A stretch of 64,000 nucleotides of DNA from Pseudomonas syringae (GTDB lineage: Bacteria > Pseudomonadota > Gammaproteobacteria > Pseudomonadales > Pseudomonadaceae), in the NCBI RefSeq assembly GCF_001698815.1, contig NZ_LGSI01000020.1, positions 279,660 through 343,659 on the forward strand, given 5' to 3'. This document shows positions 16,577 to 25,804 of the stretch, piece after piece. A program made the position numbers and the translations under genes. The first letter of the stretch is position 1, and every line of letters begins with the position of its first letter. A model generated the notes under the pieces. It had not been told where the DNA came from. It worked only from the letters and a program-made list of their open reading frames with translations, and made no database searches.

Positions 16577-17806
16577 TCACGCGCGCTGGCCCTGGTGGCG
16601 GGTGCCAGTGACGGCTAGCGCAGCCAGCAAGAAATCTTCGAGCAACGGATGGGCACGGGTGCTACGAGATCCAAGTTCAGGATGACCCTGCATGCCCTTG
16701 TAAAACGGATGTCCAGGCCAGTCGATGGCGTCGACGATCTGCCCGCTGAGGTCGGTTGCGGTGATCTCAAGCCCGGCATCGCGCAAGGGTTGAACGAGCG
16801 CAGGATTCAGCATGAAGCGGTGGTTGCAGCGTATTGTCGAGTGATCAGCGAACCGCTGCGTCAGTTCCGGATCGACAAATGTCAGGGCGTGGGCGCCCAG
16901 ACGATGAGTCGGCAGGCCGGGGACGCCGGCCATGGGAGAAAAACTCTTGATCGGCGCGTCCGGAACGGCTTCAGCCATATTGGCCTGATCGAGGCCGGGG
17001 CACGATTGCGCCAAAGCAGTGGTCATCGATTGCATGCCCAGGCACAGCCCCAGCGTGGGAATCATGGATCGCAGGCCGTGGCGCGCGGCTTCGATCTGCC
17101 CCGGCACGTTGCCCATGTCCGAGCCACCCGGCAAGACAATCCCGGCCACCGCAGACAGATGGGACAACTCCAACTGCGGCGCGGGAATAAAACGCACCTG
17201 GAGATCGATGCCGGTCGCATCCGCTGCATCGCCCAAGGCGGCGAGGGTGGCGGGGTAGACGTCGGTTTGATCAGCGTGCGAACCAACCAGGACCACCGTC
17301 AGCCTGTCTCGTCCCGGGGCGGCAGTTTTGTGGTCTTGCAAGCGGCCCCAGCGACCAAAACGGTCGCGGCTCCAGACGCCATACCGGGTCGGCTGACCCT
17401 GAGCGGTCAGCAGCTCCCAACCATCCTCCAGACTCCGGGCCATCAGCTGGACCACCTGGACGCCTGCGCTGTTGGCTTTATCGAGCAGCAGGGTGCGCAA
17501 GGCTTCGCTGTGGAATTGTGGGTGCCACGGCACCACGACGTCCTGCCGGAGGGCCATGTCGATCATCTCGTCGACACTGCTGGCAGGCATCACGTCGCGC
17601 CCGGTGATCCGTTCGTACCAGAGCAGCCCGCTGGGCACCAGCGTGCCGGTGGCGGCCACCATCTGCACGGTGTCTGCCCCGTGCTCGGGTAGAAATTCAG
17701 CGGTGCAGTGCATCAACACCGCATCATCGACTTGAGAGACGCTGGCGGCTAGTGCGCCGTACAGGGCAGAGCAGCAAGGTGAATGTGTGACCAGCGTGAG
17801 GGCCAT
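16577..17806 (-). CDS. CTP-synthase-like class I glutamine amidotransferase with extra N-domain
   Basis: The product of 409 aa has two parts. Residues about 1-165 match no domain I recognise. Residues about 168-400 follow the glutamine-amidotransferase domain of CTP synthase: VVLVGSHADQTDVYPATLAA, AGIVLPGGSD, the nucleophile Cys255 in LGLCLGMQS, a THRLGAH turn, NHRFMLN, and the His375/Glu377 pair in QGHPELGSRS. The PyrG synthetase domain (about 270 aa, with its P-loop) is absent, so it is not CTP synthase. It may hydrolyse glutamine or a gamma-glutamyl amide. GGAG precedes ATG 17806. It is divergent from a LysR gene that probably controls it. Confidence 0.75.
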   Translation of the reverse strand: MALTLVTHSPCCSALYGALAASVSQVDDAVLMHCTAEFLPEHGADTVQMVAATGTLVPSGLLWYERITGRDVMPASSVDEMIDMALRQDVVVPWHPQFHSEALRTLLLDKANSAGVQVVQLMARSLEDGWELLTAQGQPTRYGVWSRDRFGRWGRLQDHKTAAPGRDRLTVVLVGSHADQTDVYPATLAALGDAADATGIDLQVRFIPAPQLELSHLSAVAGIVLPGGSDMGNVPGQIEAARHGLRSMIPTLGLCLGMQSMTTALAQSCPGLDQANMAEAVPDAPIKSFSPMAGVPGLPTHRLGAHALTFVDPELTQRFADHSTIRCNHRFMLNPALVQPLRDAGLEITATDLSGQIVDAIDWPGHPFYKGMQGHPELGSRSTRAHPLLEDFLLAALAVTGTRHQGQRA

Positions 17807-17917
17807 CAAGGTCTCCGTAGCGTCGCGCACCGGCGCAATCATTGATGCAATCTAGAGTGTCCCTTTCAGCTCGATAGAGATAGCCTGTATTTTTTGTTTC
17901 AATCGAAAGTATTTCTT

Positions 17918-18775
17918 ATGGACAGTCGATACCTGAAAAGTCTGCTCGCGGTGATTGAGTGCGGCTCGATTGCCGACGCCGCGCGCGCCGAAGGCTTGAC
18001 CGCTGCCGCGGTGAGTCAACGTATCCAGGGGCTTGAACGCTCGCTCGGATTCCCGCTGTTGTCGCGCGTGGGGCACTCCGCCAAGCCCACCGAAGCCTGC
18101 GTGGCGTTGCTGCCCAGAGCACGGCACATCGTCAGGGAGGTCGAATTGCTGGCAGGCGATGCGGACTTGAGCGGCATGACCGGCTCGCTGCGCATTGGCG
18201 CCATCTCCACCATGCTCACCGGGCTGCTGCCCAGTGCGTTGCTGGAACTGAGCCGGCGGGCACCAGGTATTCAGCCGTCGATACTGCCCGGCACTTCGCG
18301 TTCGCTGTATGCGGCGTTGCAGAATGGAGACCTCGACGCGGCCATTATCGTGGCGCCGCCTTTCGAGCCGCCAAAGATGTTTCGCGTGGCGCCGCTGCAT
18401 CGGGAGAAGCTGGTGATGGCCTCCAAGGCGCTTCCCGCCCACGGGATTGCCGACGTGCTGCGGTCCCATCCCTACATCTGCTACGAGCCGAAATCCTGGG
18501 GCGGCCTGCATGCGGAGCGCTACCTGAACGACAACGGCTTGTCGCTCAAGCCGCTGTTCAGTCTCGACGGCCTGGAGGCGATTGCGATGCTGGTAGCCGA
18601 CGGGGTCGGCGCCAGTCTGGTGCCCCAGTGGGCGGGGCTGGATCGACTGGCGCAGGATTTCAATATTACGCCGGTGGGCGAGGGCTATGACCGGCAGATT
18701 GTATTGATCATGCTGGCTCACACCGACCGACCGCGGATGCTGGAGGCGCTGCTTCAATCACTGGCCAAGGGCTGA
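17918..18775 (+). CDS. LysR-family regulator
   Basis: The product of 285 aa has an N-terminal helix-turn-helix (SIADAARAEGLTAAAVSQRI) and a substrate-binding domain starting near residue 85 (SGMTGSLRIGAIST). Its DNA-binding segment is a little atypical: the usual SQP or SQS of LysR recognition helices is TAAAVSQRI here. The ATG at 17918 fits the family N-terminus better than an upstream TTG. It is divergent from the amidotransferase gene across 111 bp, the usual LysR-target geometry. Confidence 0.87.
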   Translation: MDSRYLKSLLAVIECGSIADAARAEGLTAAAVSQRIQGLERSLGFPLLSRVGHSAKPTEACVALLPRARHIVREVELLAGDADLSGMTGSLRIGAISTMLTGLLPSALLELSRRAPGIQPSILPGTSRSLYAALQNGDLDAAIIVAPPFEPPKMFRVAPLHREKLVMASKALPAHGIADVLRSHPYICYEPKSWGGLHAERYLNDNGLSLKPLFSLDGLEAIAMLVADGVGASLVPQWAGLDRLAQDFNITPVGEGYDRQIVLIMLAHTDRPRMLEALLQSLAKG

Positions 18776-18901
18776 GGCGCACAGCGTCCGCACGGTCCTG
18801 GCTCCTTGGGCATGAGCACACTCATCTTCTGCACTGTCGGGTAAGGCCGCCGCAACCGCTTCGAATGGCGCTGTGGATTGTGAGGTGCGCTAAGGCATTG
18901 A

Positions 18902-19098
18902 GAGGGCATGTTGTGCGAAGAGGCTCGTTTGCACCTGGCGTATCGCTGATTTTTCCGCTTGAGCTTCGTAGACGAAGTCCCTGATCACTCTTCTTTTTCC
19001 AAGAATAGTCACGGTCGTTTTCGCGACAGCGCTCTGTTTCGCTGGTTGTTCAACGAGGTGCTGCGTCGGTGCCTGGACGCAGGGATCGTCAAGGGCAT
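18902..19098 (+). pseudogene. remnant of an IS1182/IS5-type transposase (N-terminal part)
   Basis: One reading frame gives LCEEARLHLAYR, a TGA, then FFRLSFVDEVPDHSSFS, RFRDSALFRWLFNEVL and RRCLDAGIVKG. This is the conserved N-terminal region of InsH/IS1182-like transposases (normally ...NLAYRWF..., then HSTFS). The stop codon replaces the Trp of the AYRW motif. No start is present, and homology ends abruptly after VKG. The element is dead. Confidence 0.65.
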
Positions 19099-19206
19099 AG
19101 TCATGGTTACGACGCCATGCTGGGTTTTTAGAATAATTATTAACTCGTGCACCGCGTGTACCAAAGGCGACAGCCAAGTCAGAAGACGGACTGCTATCGA
19201 TCGACT

Positions 19207-19375
19207 CTGTTGAAAAAGTCGGTTTTTTAAACTGATAAGACATGGATCGCTGGAAGCGGCCTTCTGGCACGCTTCTACTTAAAATCCGAGTCCGAACGTC
19301 TCTGCAAAGGTTCAAGATTTCAATCTCAGGCGCTTACTTTTTTGGCTTACAAACCACAGCGGACTTTTTCAACAG
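19207..19375. repeat. 169-bp element bounded by 14-bp perfect inverted repeats
   Basis: CTGTTGAAAAAGTC (19207-19220) is repeated in exact inverse as GACTTTTTCAACAG (19362-19375). Such ends are typical of IS1182/IS5-like elements in Pseudomonas. The interior has no transposase, so this is either a MITE-like miniature element or the two ends of a collapsed IS, lying just after the dead transposase fragment. No clear target duplication is visible in the flanks. Confidence 0.6.
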
Positions 19376-19441
19376 AATTGACCGATAGCTACCAGCCACC
19401 AATCGGCAAATGCGGGCGATAAATTGCCGCGACCAGAGCCG

Positions 19442-20251
19442 CTAACCTCGGCGCAATTGCGCGGGACTGACGCCAAGCCGATGCCTGAAGACGGTCGTCA
19501 TGTGCGCCTGAGAGTTGAAACCGCAGGTGAGGGCGATGTCCGATAGGCCGAAGGTCGAGTCGAGCATCAGAGCACGGGCCTTGGCGAGGCGGCGGTCGAT
19601 CAGATAAGCGTGGGGGCTTTTGCCGGTGGCGGTCTTGAATGCGCGCATGAAATACCCTTCGGACAATCCGAGCAACTGCGCCATCGCTTTTACACCCAGC
19701 GGTTCGCCAAGCATCACGTCGATGAACTCATCGAGCAAGCGCATTCGGGCACCGGTTATCGAGCCGGTGTGTGGTATCGGCAATGCGTCGTGGCTGTGCG
19801 CCCGTTCTGCCAATGCAAGTGCCCAGCTTTCCCAGTCGTCCGCCACCGAGGCCTGCAACAGTGCGTTGCGCATGCGCGATGCGAGCCTGGTCGCCTGGGG
19901 ATCGATGCGATTGTTGAAGGCTCGATCACCCGCCAGCGCGATACCGTCGGTGCGGATTACCCGCAGGTATTCTCCACCCTGAGGGGATTCCGACAACACG
20001 TCACAGCCAGCCGGGACGAATGCCAAGCCATTGGGGACGGCAGTGAAGGGCAGCACCCGGTCGCTGCCGATAGCGTGCAGGCCCCGCTGGCTGTCGAAGG
20101 CGAAGCCAATGGCTGCCTGAGTCGGTATGTATCGGGTTGCGTAGGCGCTGGCGGGTAGCAATTCAATCGTCCACGGCCCTGTTTCGACCCGGCGGACCGG
20201 TTCGGGCATTCGCGATGACTGTGGGCGATTACGATGGCTCATGAGCGCCAT
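19442..20251 (-). CDS. AraC-family regulator
   Basis: The product of 269 aa ends in the AraC/XylS DNA-binding domain with two helix-turn-helix units: VKAMAQLLGLSEGYFMRAF and the conserved LSDIALTCGFNSQAHMTTVF with FRHRLGVSPAQLRRG. The N-terminal 150 residues are a poorly conserved sensor domain. No ribosome-binding site favours either of two nearby Met codons; the first was kept. It is divergent, about 96 bp away, from the threonine dehydratase-like gene and presumably regulates it. Confidence 0.88.
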   Translation of the reverse strand: MALMSHRNRPQSSRMPEPVRRVETGPWTIELLPASAYATRYIPTQAAIGFAFDSQRGLHAIGSDRVLPFTAVPNGLAFVPAGCDVLSESPQGGEYLRVIRTDGIALAGDRAFNNRIDPQATRLASRMRNALLQASVADDWESWALALAERAHSHDALPIPHTGSITGARMRLLDEFIDVMLGEPLGVKAMAQLLGLSEGYFMRAFKTATGKSPHAYLIDRRLAKARALMLDSTFGLSDIALTCGFNSQAHMTTVFRHRLGVSPAQLRRG

Positions 20252-20347
20252 AGTAGCGAGGAGAGGGCGTAGAAGTCAGGTCGGTTTTCTGAAAGCCAAA
20301 CGGCTGCGCGCGTCCCTAGACTGGGCCATACCTTTGGAGCGCAAATC

Positions 20348-21304
20348 ATGCACAGACTGACACTTGATGATATCGAACAGGCAGCTCGACTGGTCTACCA
20401 GGTCATGCCGGCTACCGCCCAATATGCCTGGCCTTTACTGGCGGAACGGTTGGGTTGCAAGGTGTGGGTCAAGCACGAAAATCACACACCTACAGGCGCT
20501 TTCAAGGTGCGAGGCGGCATTACCTTTATGCACTGGCTCAAGCGTGAGCATCCAGAGGCGAAAGGTATCGTCAGTGCTACCCGCGGCAATCATGGGCAGA
20601 GCGTGGCGCTGGCAGCAGGCGCGCTGGGCTTGCGGGCGTTGATTGTCGTGCCGCAAGGCAATTCCCCGGAAAAGAACAACGCCATGCGCGGCTTTGGCGG
20701 CGAAGTGGTGGAGTATGGCCGCGACTTTGACGAGGCTCGGGAAGAGGCCGCACGCCTGTCGCAGGTGCATGGCCTGTTTCTGGTGCCGCCATTCCATACC
20801 GAGTTGGTCAAAGGTGTCTCCACTTATGCGCTGGAGTTGTTCAAGGCTGCGCCAGATCTGGACACCGTCTATGTGCCCATCGGCTGTGGATCGGGGATTT
20901 GCGGGGTGATCGCCGCCCGCGACGCGCTGGGCCTCAAGACTCAGGTGGTGGGCGTGGTGTCCACTGAGGCCGCTGGCGCCAAGTTGTCGTTTCAGACTGG
21001 AACTATCTGCGAGACTGCCTCGGCAGATACCTTCGCTGACGGTCTGGCCGTACGCAAGCCCGTCCCCGACGCCTTTGCCGTCTACGCGGCAGGCGCGGCG
21101 CGGATCGTATCAGTCAGCGACGCGCAGATCTGCGATGCCATGCGCATCTATTATTCCGACACCCATAATCTCGCCGAAGGTGCCGGCGCGGCGCCCCTGG
21201 CAGCGCTCATTCAGGAGCGCGAAACAATGCTGGGGCGCAAGGTCGGTGTGATCCTGTCCGGTGGCAATGTGGACAGGTCAGTATATGCGCGGGTAATAGC
21301 GTGA
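20348..21304 (+). CDS. threonine/serine dehydratase-like PLP enzyme
   Basis: The product of 318 aa is a fold-type II PLP enzyme. It has the Schiff-base lysine in PTGAFKVRGG, the phosphate-cradle CGSGI (usually GGGG) and RGNHGQSVA. Members deaminate threonine or serine, or hydroxy-aspartate analogues, to 2-oxo acids. It lacks the C-terminal ACT domain of biosynthetic IlvA, so it is a catabolic or salvage form. GGAG precedes ATG 20348. It is divergent from the AraC gene and convergent with the BON gene. Confidence 0.85.
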   Translation: MHRLTLDDIEQAARLVYQVMPATAQYAWPLLAERLGCKVWVKHENHTPTGAFKVRGGITFMHWLKREHPEAKGIVSATRGNHGQSVALAAGALGLRALIVVPQGNSPEKNNAMRGFGGEVVEYGRDFDEAREEAARLSQVHGLFLVPPFHTELVKGVSTYALELFKAAPDLDTVYVPIGCGSGICGVIAARDALGLKTQVVGVVSTEAAGAKLSFQTGTICETASADTFADGLAVRKPVPDAFAVYAAGAARIVSVSDAQICDAMRIYYSDTHNLAEGAGAAPLAALIQERETMLGRKVGVILSGGNVDRSVYARVIA

Positions 21305-21366
21305 GTGAGTGAAGTCAGCTATCGAGGAGACTGTTTTGAACTTCTGGGTCGTACCATTTTCTGCAA

Positions 21367-22017
21367 TCACTGTGCGATCAGAATATGATTTTCGACGTGA
21401 CTGACACCTGGTACGGCCCATGCCGTGTGTTCACACGCTTTGCGTTCTCGCCAATGCCGAACGTGGCCTTCAAGTTTCACCGTTTTACCGTCAACGGTTA
21501 CGCGAATTTTATTCGCATCCAGTTCCGAGTTTCGCGCCAGGGCCGTTTCTATGCGCACTCTGATGTCTTCGACACTGACCTTTGGCCTGACAATCAACAT
21601 GTTATTGACACCGACGACACCGGTCAGCTTGCGGACTGCGTCTCGGGCAGCTTCTTTCTGGTATTGCCAGTCCACTTCGCCCTCAAGGGTGACCCATCCT
21701 TGTTGAACTTCGACCTGCATCCGGTCGGCAACCGTGTCGGTGTTCCAGCGGATAACGTCCAGGCAGCGCGACGCAATGGCCTCATCTCCAACCTCTAGCT
21801 CGCCAGGCACGCGTACCTGGAGCTCTTCGGCAACGGCCTTCACACCTTTGACACGTTTTACAGCACGCTCGGCAGCATCTTTTTCAGCGTAGGTCTTCAC
21901 ATGCCCGGTCAGGCTGACTACACCATTTTCTATTGCCACGCCAATGGCAGCCGCATCGATATGGGGCTGAAATTCAAGCTCGTCGAGAATAGCGCGTCGT
22001 AACTCTAAATCACTCAT
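21367..22017 (-). CDS. protein with three BON domains
   Basis: The product of 216 aa is built of three repeats of about 70 residues: LRRAILDELEFQPHIDAAAI with GVVSLTGHVKTYAEKDAAER, then GWVTLEGEVDWQYQKEAARD, then KTVKLEGHVRHWRERKACEH. These are BON domains, thought to bind phospholipid or interact with membranes. There is no signal peptide, unlike periplasmic OsmY, so it is probably cytoplasmic. CAGGAG favours ATG 22017. It follows the GNAT gene by 28 bp and likely shares its FNR-type promoter. Confidence 0.87.
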   Translation of the reverse strand: MSDLELRRAILDELEFQPHIDAAAIGVAIENGVVSLTGHVKTYAEKDAAERAVKRVKGVKAVAEELQVRVPGELEVGDEAIASRCLDVIRWNTDTVADRMQVEVQQGWVTLEGEVDWQYQKEAARDAVRKLTGVVGVNNMLIVRPKVSVEDIRVRIETALARNSELDANKIRVTVDGKTVKLEGHVRHWRERKACEHTAWAVPGVSHVENHILIAQ

Positions 22018-22045
22018 GTTCACTCCTGATTGGTAGCGCTCGCCG

Positions 22046-22618
22046 TCAGTATAGGTTCATACGATAGATGACCTGGCTGGCATCCAGCGGATCTTGTCGG
22101 CACACGAAACCAAGCTTGTTGGCCAGCCGGTGCATGGCTGAATTGCCCGCACTGTCGACAGACATCATTTCCGTGAAGCCATTGAGCCGGGCCTTGTTGA
22201 TCAAGTGCTTCATCAGCAGCGTGGCGAGTCCCTTGTGCTGCCAGGCGTCCGCAACGACCACTGCCGATTCGCATTGTAAACTCTCTGCCAGCGCGGCGTA
22301 GCGTGCGACACCGATCTCCAGCAGTTGGCCCTGGTCCATGATGAGCGCTACATAGGCCATGCGTTTACGGTAATCCAGATCCATCAGTTGATCGAGCATT
22401 GGCTCGCCTGGCTCATTGATGGTGGCCAGAAAACGAAAGTGCCGGGCTTGCGGCGACAGGCTCTTGATGAAGGCAAATTCCCGTTCTCGATCTTTCGCCT
22501 CAAGGGGGCGGATCAGGATGTGTGTGCCGTCGTTCAGCGGCTCGATCCAGTGATGTTCCCCCAGATCTTCCGCATGCGGTTGCTCAGGGAGTTCGGGCGT
22601 TACAGGACGGTTGGCCAT
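22046..22618 (-). CDS. GNAT-family N-acetyltransferase
   Basis: The product of 190 aa is a GNAT fold: GTHILIRPLEAKDREREFAF at the N-terminus, then VVVADAWQHKGLATLLMKHL, the acetyl-CoA-binding Q/RxxGxG/A segment (WQHKGLAT), and NSAMHRLANKLGF. The opening resembles the GNAT module of protein-lysine acetyltransferases of the Pat type, though the ADP-forming CoA-ligase part is absent. An FNR-like box lies 78 bp upstream, so anaerobic expression is likely. First gene of a two-gene unit with the BON protein. Confidence 0.85.
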   Translation of the reverse strand: MANRPVTPELPEQPHAEDLGEHHWIEPLNDGTHILIRPLEAKDREREFAFIKSLSPQARHFRFLATINEPGEPMLDQLMDLDYRKRMAYVALIMDQGQLLEIGVARYAALAESLQCESAVVVADAWQHKGLATLLMKHLINKARLNGFTEMMSVDSAGNSAMHRLANKLGFVCRQDPLDASQVIYRMNLY

Positions 22619-22695
22619 GTCGATCTCCTGGTTAAGTGTGTACGCGACGCAATTGCCACGTCATGCCTTTTTTACGCCTAGGCGCGCCATGGATA

Positions 22696-22709
22696 CTGAT
22701 TAAGATCAG
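22696..22709. promoter_or_regulatory. FNR/ANR-type box before the GNAT gene
   Basis: CTGAT-TAAG-ATCAG is a perfect dyad matching the FNR consensus TTGAT-N4-ATCAA in 8 of 10 positions. Its centre lies about 84 bp ahead of the start codon, leaving room for a class II promoter centred at -41.5. Confidence 0.65.
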
Positions 22710-22785
22710 AAATACGTCGATGCGGTCCGTTTGTTCGACCATCGGCTGCTGTCCGCTGCCTTGCGGGAGGTGCAGACGGGTGATG

Positions 22786-22799
22786 TTGACTTAAGTCAG
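22786..22799. promoter_or_regulatory. FNR/ANR-type box before the P-type ATPase gene
   Basis: TTGAC-TTAA-GTCAG matches the FNR consensus in 7 of 10 positions and keeps the symmetric TGAC/GTCA core. It lies about 160 bp ahead of the chosen ATPase start codon. It is the weakest of the four boxes in this island. Confidence 0.5.
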
Positions 22800-22959
22800 G
22801 CGGCGGAAAACACGCGGTGCGAACATAAGCCTGGATCCGGGCGGTGTACCAAGCCGACGGAGGTAGTTGCCGTGTAGGCATTCAAGGTGCAGCAGGGCTG
22901 TCGATTCGCATAGTTGTCCGCTCAACCGAGCGGATCGGTCTTCTCAAGGTCGTTTGCCT

Positions 22960-25749
22960 ATGGCCATGTGGTTCACGTCAGCGGTCAAAGCCAGCAGCAC
23001 TCCTGGGGCGAACGCTGTGCACACGGATAAGGCCCCGGAAAAATGGCCGGCTCACTCGGTCGAGCAGACCGCTTGTTTCTTGAACTCGGACCTCAGCCTT
23101 GGGCTGGCGGGGAACGAGCCCGACGAGCGACGACAGCGGTGGGGCAATAATCAAATCAAACGACTTCCCGGTCGTCCGGCGCTCAGGATTGCTCTCGATC
23201 AATTCAAAAGCCTTATCGTGGTGCTGCTGTTGATTGCCACGGGGTTGGCCTACTGGATGGACGGAATTCTGGAAGCCATGATGATTCTGGTCGTGGTGCT
23301 CCTGAACGCCGCGATTGGATTTTTCACTGAGTGGAAGGCGCAACGAACGCTGATCAGTCTCCAAGAGCAGGACATTCGTCTGTGCCGGGTTATTCGTGAT
23401 GGCAGAGAGCAGCGCATTTCTACGGTCGATCTGGTTCCGGGCGATTTGATAACGCTCAACGCGGGTGACCGTATGCCGGCGGATGGCCGGATCGTGGTCA
23501 GCCACGGGCTGCAGGTCGATGAGTCTGCACTGACCGGAGAATCAGTCTCCGTCGAAAAGGTATCGTCATCGCTCATGGAGCCTGATCCCGCCCTTGGTGA
23601 TCGGGTCAACATGGGATTCATGGAAACGCTCGTCATCAGTGGGCACGGCAGGATGCTGGTGACGGCAACCGGCTCCAGAACCGAGCTTGGCAAAATCGGC
23701 CGGCTGATCGATGAAACCAGCAAACGTATTAGCCCTCTGGACCGACGGCTGCAGCGCCTGGGTGCCGCCCTGGCCGGTATCGTCGCGGTACTGTGCGTCG
23801 TGATGGTTGTCGCTGGAACGCTTCGCGCAATGCCATTTATCCAGATGCTGCAGATCGCTTTATCACTGGCAATAGCGGCGGTTCCCGAAGGCTTGCTCGC
23901 TGTTTCCACCATGACTTTAGCTATCGGAATGCAACGCATGGCCAGAAAGGGGGCCTTGATCCGCAACCTGGCGGCGGTGGAAACGCTCGGGTCTGCGACC
24001 GTCATTTGCACCGACAAAACGGGCACACTTACCCGCAACGAAATGACCGTAGAAATGCTTGTAGTCGGCAATCGGAGTCTGAGCGTCACCGGCAGTGGCT
24101 ACAAGGTTGAGGGAGGTTTTTCCGGGCCTGAGGGTGCCCTCGATGTGCGCGCGGACGAACTGGTTATCAACCTTTTGCGCGTTGGGGCTCTCTGCAATGA
24201 CGCCAAGGTTACGCATGCCGCAGATCAGGACGTTGTACTGGGCGATCCGACTGAGGCGGCATTGATCGTAGCCGCAGAAAAAGCCGGGATTGATCCGGTT
24301 GCTCTGAAAGCCCGATACCCGCGCGTTGCTGAGGTTCCGTTCTCGACTGAGACAAAATGGATGATGACCGAGCACTGTCCGGCGGATCTGCCGCCTGTCG
24401 AGTGCGCGAAAGGGGCGCCATTACGCATTCTGGAACTGAGCGAATACGAAACGTGGCACGAGGGCAGCAGGCTACTGACTGCCGAGCGCCGACAGTGGTG
24501 GCAAGACGCAAATGCTCGCCTGGCAGGCAAGGCATTGCGCGTCCTTGGGTTTTCCTACCGAGAAAAGACCACGCTGGATCGGCGGGACGAAGCGGCCGGG
24601 CATTGGGTGTTTGCAGGGCTGGTCGGTATGATCGACCCGCTGCGCGATGAAGCATGTTCGGCTATCGCCCTGTGCCGCGAAGCCGGGATAGCAACGGTCA
24701 TGATTACCGGCGACCAGGTGGCGACAGCACGGGTCATCGCCAGTCGGTTAGGGATCGATCGCAGCGCGGATGGCAGCTCGTTGGAAACTGTCCATGCTCA
24801 GGTGCTTATGCAATCGGATCCTGAGTGCTTCAAGAGACTCCTGTCCCAAACTGCAGTCTTTGCCCGCGCAGAGCCCGGGCACAAACTACAGATTGTCAGA
24901 GCTTTTCAGCAGCTCGGGCACGTGGTGGCCATGACCGGCGACGGTGTCAACGACGCCCCGGCGTTGAGGCAGGCCGATATCGGCATTGCCATGGGGCTCA
25001 ACGGGACCGACGTGGCCAGGCAAAGCGCCGATATGGTCATCACTGATGATAACTTTGCCACCATCGTTCAGGCCGTAGAACAGGGCAGGATGCTTTACGC
25101 CAACATCATTCATTTCGTCCATTATCTGCTGTCGTGCAACCTCGCCGAACTGTTGACGGTATTCCTGGCAATCATGTTCGGCTGGCCGCTGCCATTGACG
25201 GCCCTGCAGATCCTCTGGTTGAACATGATCACCGATATCTTTCCTGCTTTGGCCCTGGCCTTGGAACCCTCTGCGCCGGGAGTCATGCAGCGTCGGCCCC
25301 GGGCCCCGGACTCGGCGTTGCTGACGCCTCAGCTCATGCTGCTCATCGCGTGGCAGGGCTTGTTGCTCGCGCTTGCGACGCTGGTGGCTTTCTACGTTGG
25401 TCTTCGTTGGTACCCCGAAGAGGTTGAGCGTGCGGTCACCATGGCCTTCATGACTCTCGCGTTCGTTCAGATCTTCCATGCATTCAACGCACGATCCATG
25501 CGCAGCTCGGCGTTGACCAGGCGCCTGTTCACAAACAAGTGGCTATGGGGCGCCACGGCTGCTTGCGTGGTATTGCAACTGATGACCGTGCATGTGCCGT
25601 ATCTGCGCCTGGTACTCGGCACGACGGCCCTTGAAGTCCTGGACTGGAGCGTAATACTCGGCTGTGCACTGGCGCCCGTTGTTGTCGTCGAACTGACCAA
25701 ACTTATCCAGGCATGGATGGGCGGGCAGGCAGGCACGGTCCCGTCTTGA
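22960..25749 (+). CDS. P2-type cation-transporting ATPase
   Basis: The product of 929 aa has an N-terminal cation-ATPase domain, the actuator TGES (192-195), a PEGL membrane motif in [11 protein letters not shown], the phosphorylated Asp352 in CTDKTGTLT, and the hinge [10 protein letters not shown] (from 660). About four membrane segments follow at the C-terminus, giving a Ca2+/Na+-type (P2A-like) pump with about ten in total. The transported ion is not certain: the usual PEGLP is PEGLL. The start ATG 22960 was chosen; an in-frame TTG at 22867 has no support. Similar pumps accompany universal stress proteins in oxygen-limitation regulons, which fits the FNR box and neighbours. Confidence 0.9.
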   Translation: MAMWFTSAVKASSTPGANAVHTDKAPEKWPAHSVEQTACFLNSDLSLGLAGNEPDERRQRWGNNQIKRLPGRPALRIALDQFKSLIVVLLLIATGLAYWMDGILEAMMILVVVLLNAAIGFFTEWKAQRTLISLQEQDIRLCRVIRDGREQRISTVDLVPGDLITLNAGDRMPADGRIVVSHGLQVDESALTGESVSVEKVSSSLMEPDPALGDRVNMGFMETLVISGHGRMLVTATGSRTELGKIGRLIDETSKRISPLDRRLQRLGAALAGIVAVLCVVMVVAGTLRAMPFIQMLQIALSLAIAAVPEGLLAVSTMTLAIGMQRMARKGALIRNLAAVETLGSATVICTDKTGTLTRNEMTVEMLVVGNRSLSVTGSGYKVEGGFSGPEGALDVRADELVINLLRVGALCNDAKVTHAADQDVVLGDPTEAALIVAAEKAGIDPVALKARYPRVAEVPFSTETKWMMTEHCPADLPPVECAKGAPLRILELSEYETWHEGSRLLTAERRQWWQDANARLAGKALRVLGFSYREKTTLDRRDEAAGHWVFAGLVGMIDPLRDEACSAIALCREAGIATVMITGDQVATARVIASRLGIDRSADGSSLETVHAQVLMQSDPECFKRLLSQTAVFARAEPGHKLQIVRAFQQLGHVVAMTGDGVNDAPALRQADIGIAMGLNGTDVARQSADMVITDDNFATIVQAVEQGRMLYANIIHFVHYLLSCNLAELLTVFLAIMFGWPLPLTALQILWLNMITDIFPALALALEPSAPGVMQRRPRAPDSALLTPQLMLLIAWQGLLLALATLVAFYVGLRWYPEEVERAVTMAFMTLAFVQIFHAFNARSMRSSALTRRLFTNKWLWGATAACVVLQLMTVHVPYLRLVLGTTALEVLDWSVILGCALAPVVVVELTKLIQAWMGGQAGTVPS

Positions 25750-25804
25750 ATAGGCCGGCTCAACGGCTGGACATGATCGCCCAGCCAGCCAGCGACCGGA
25801 CCGA

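Noticed and set aside
16577..17806. CTP synthase (pyrG)
   Set aside because: The N-terminal synthetase domain with P-loop is missing; only the amidotransferase part is similar.
18890..19315. 141-aa minus-strand frame in the IS remnant
   Set aside because: It is antisense to the transposase fragment (plus strand carries LAYR, HSSFS, RFRDS motifs) and its 5' end lies in the inverted-repeat element.
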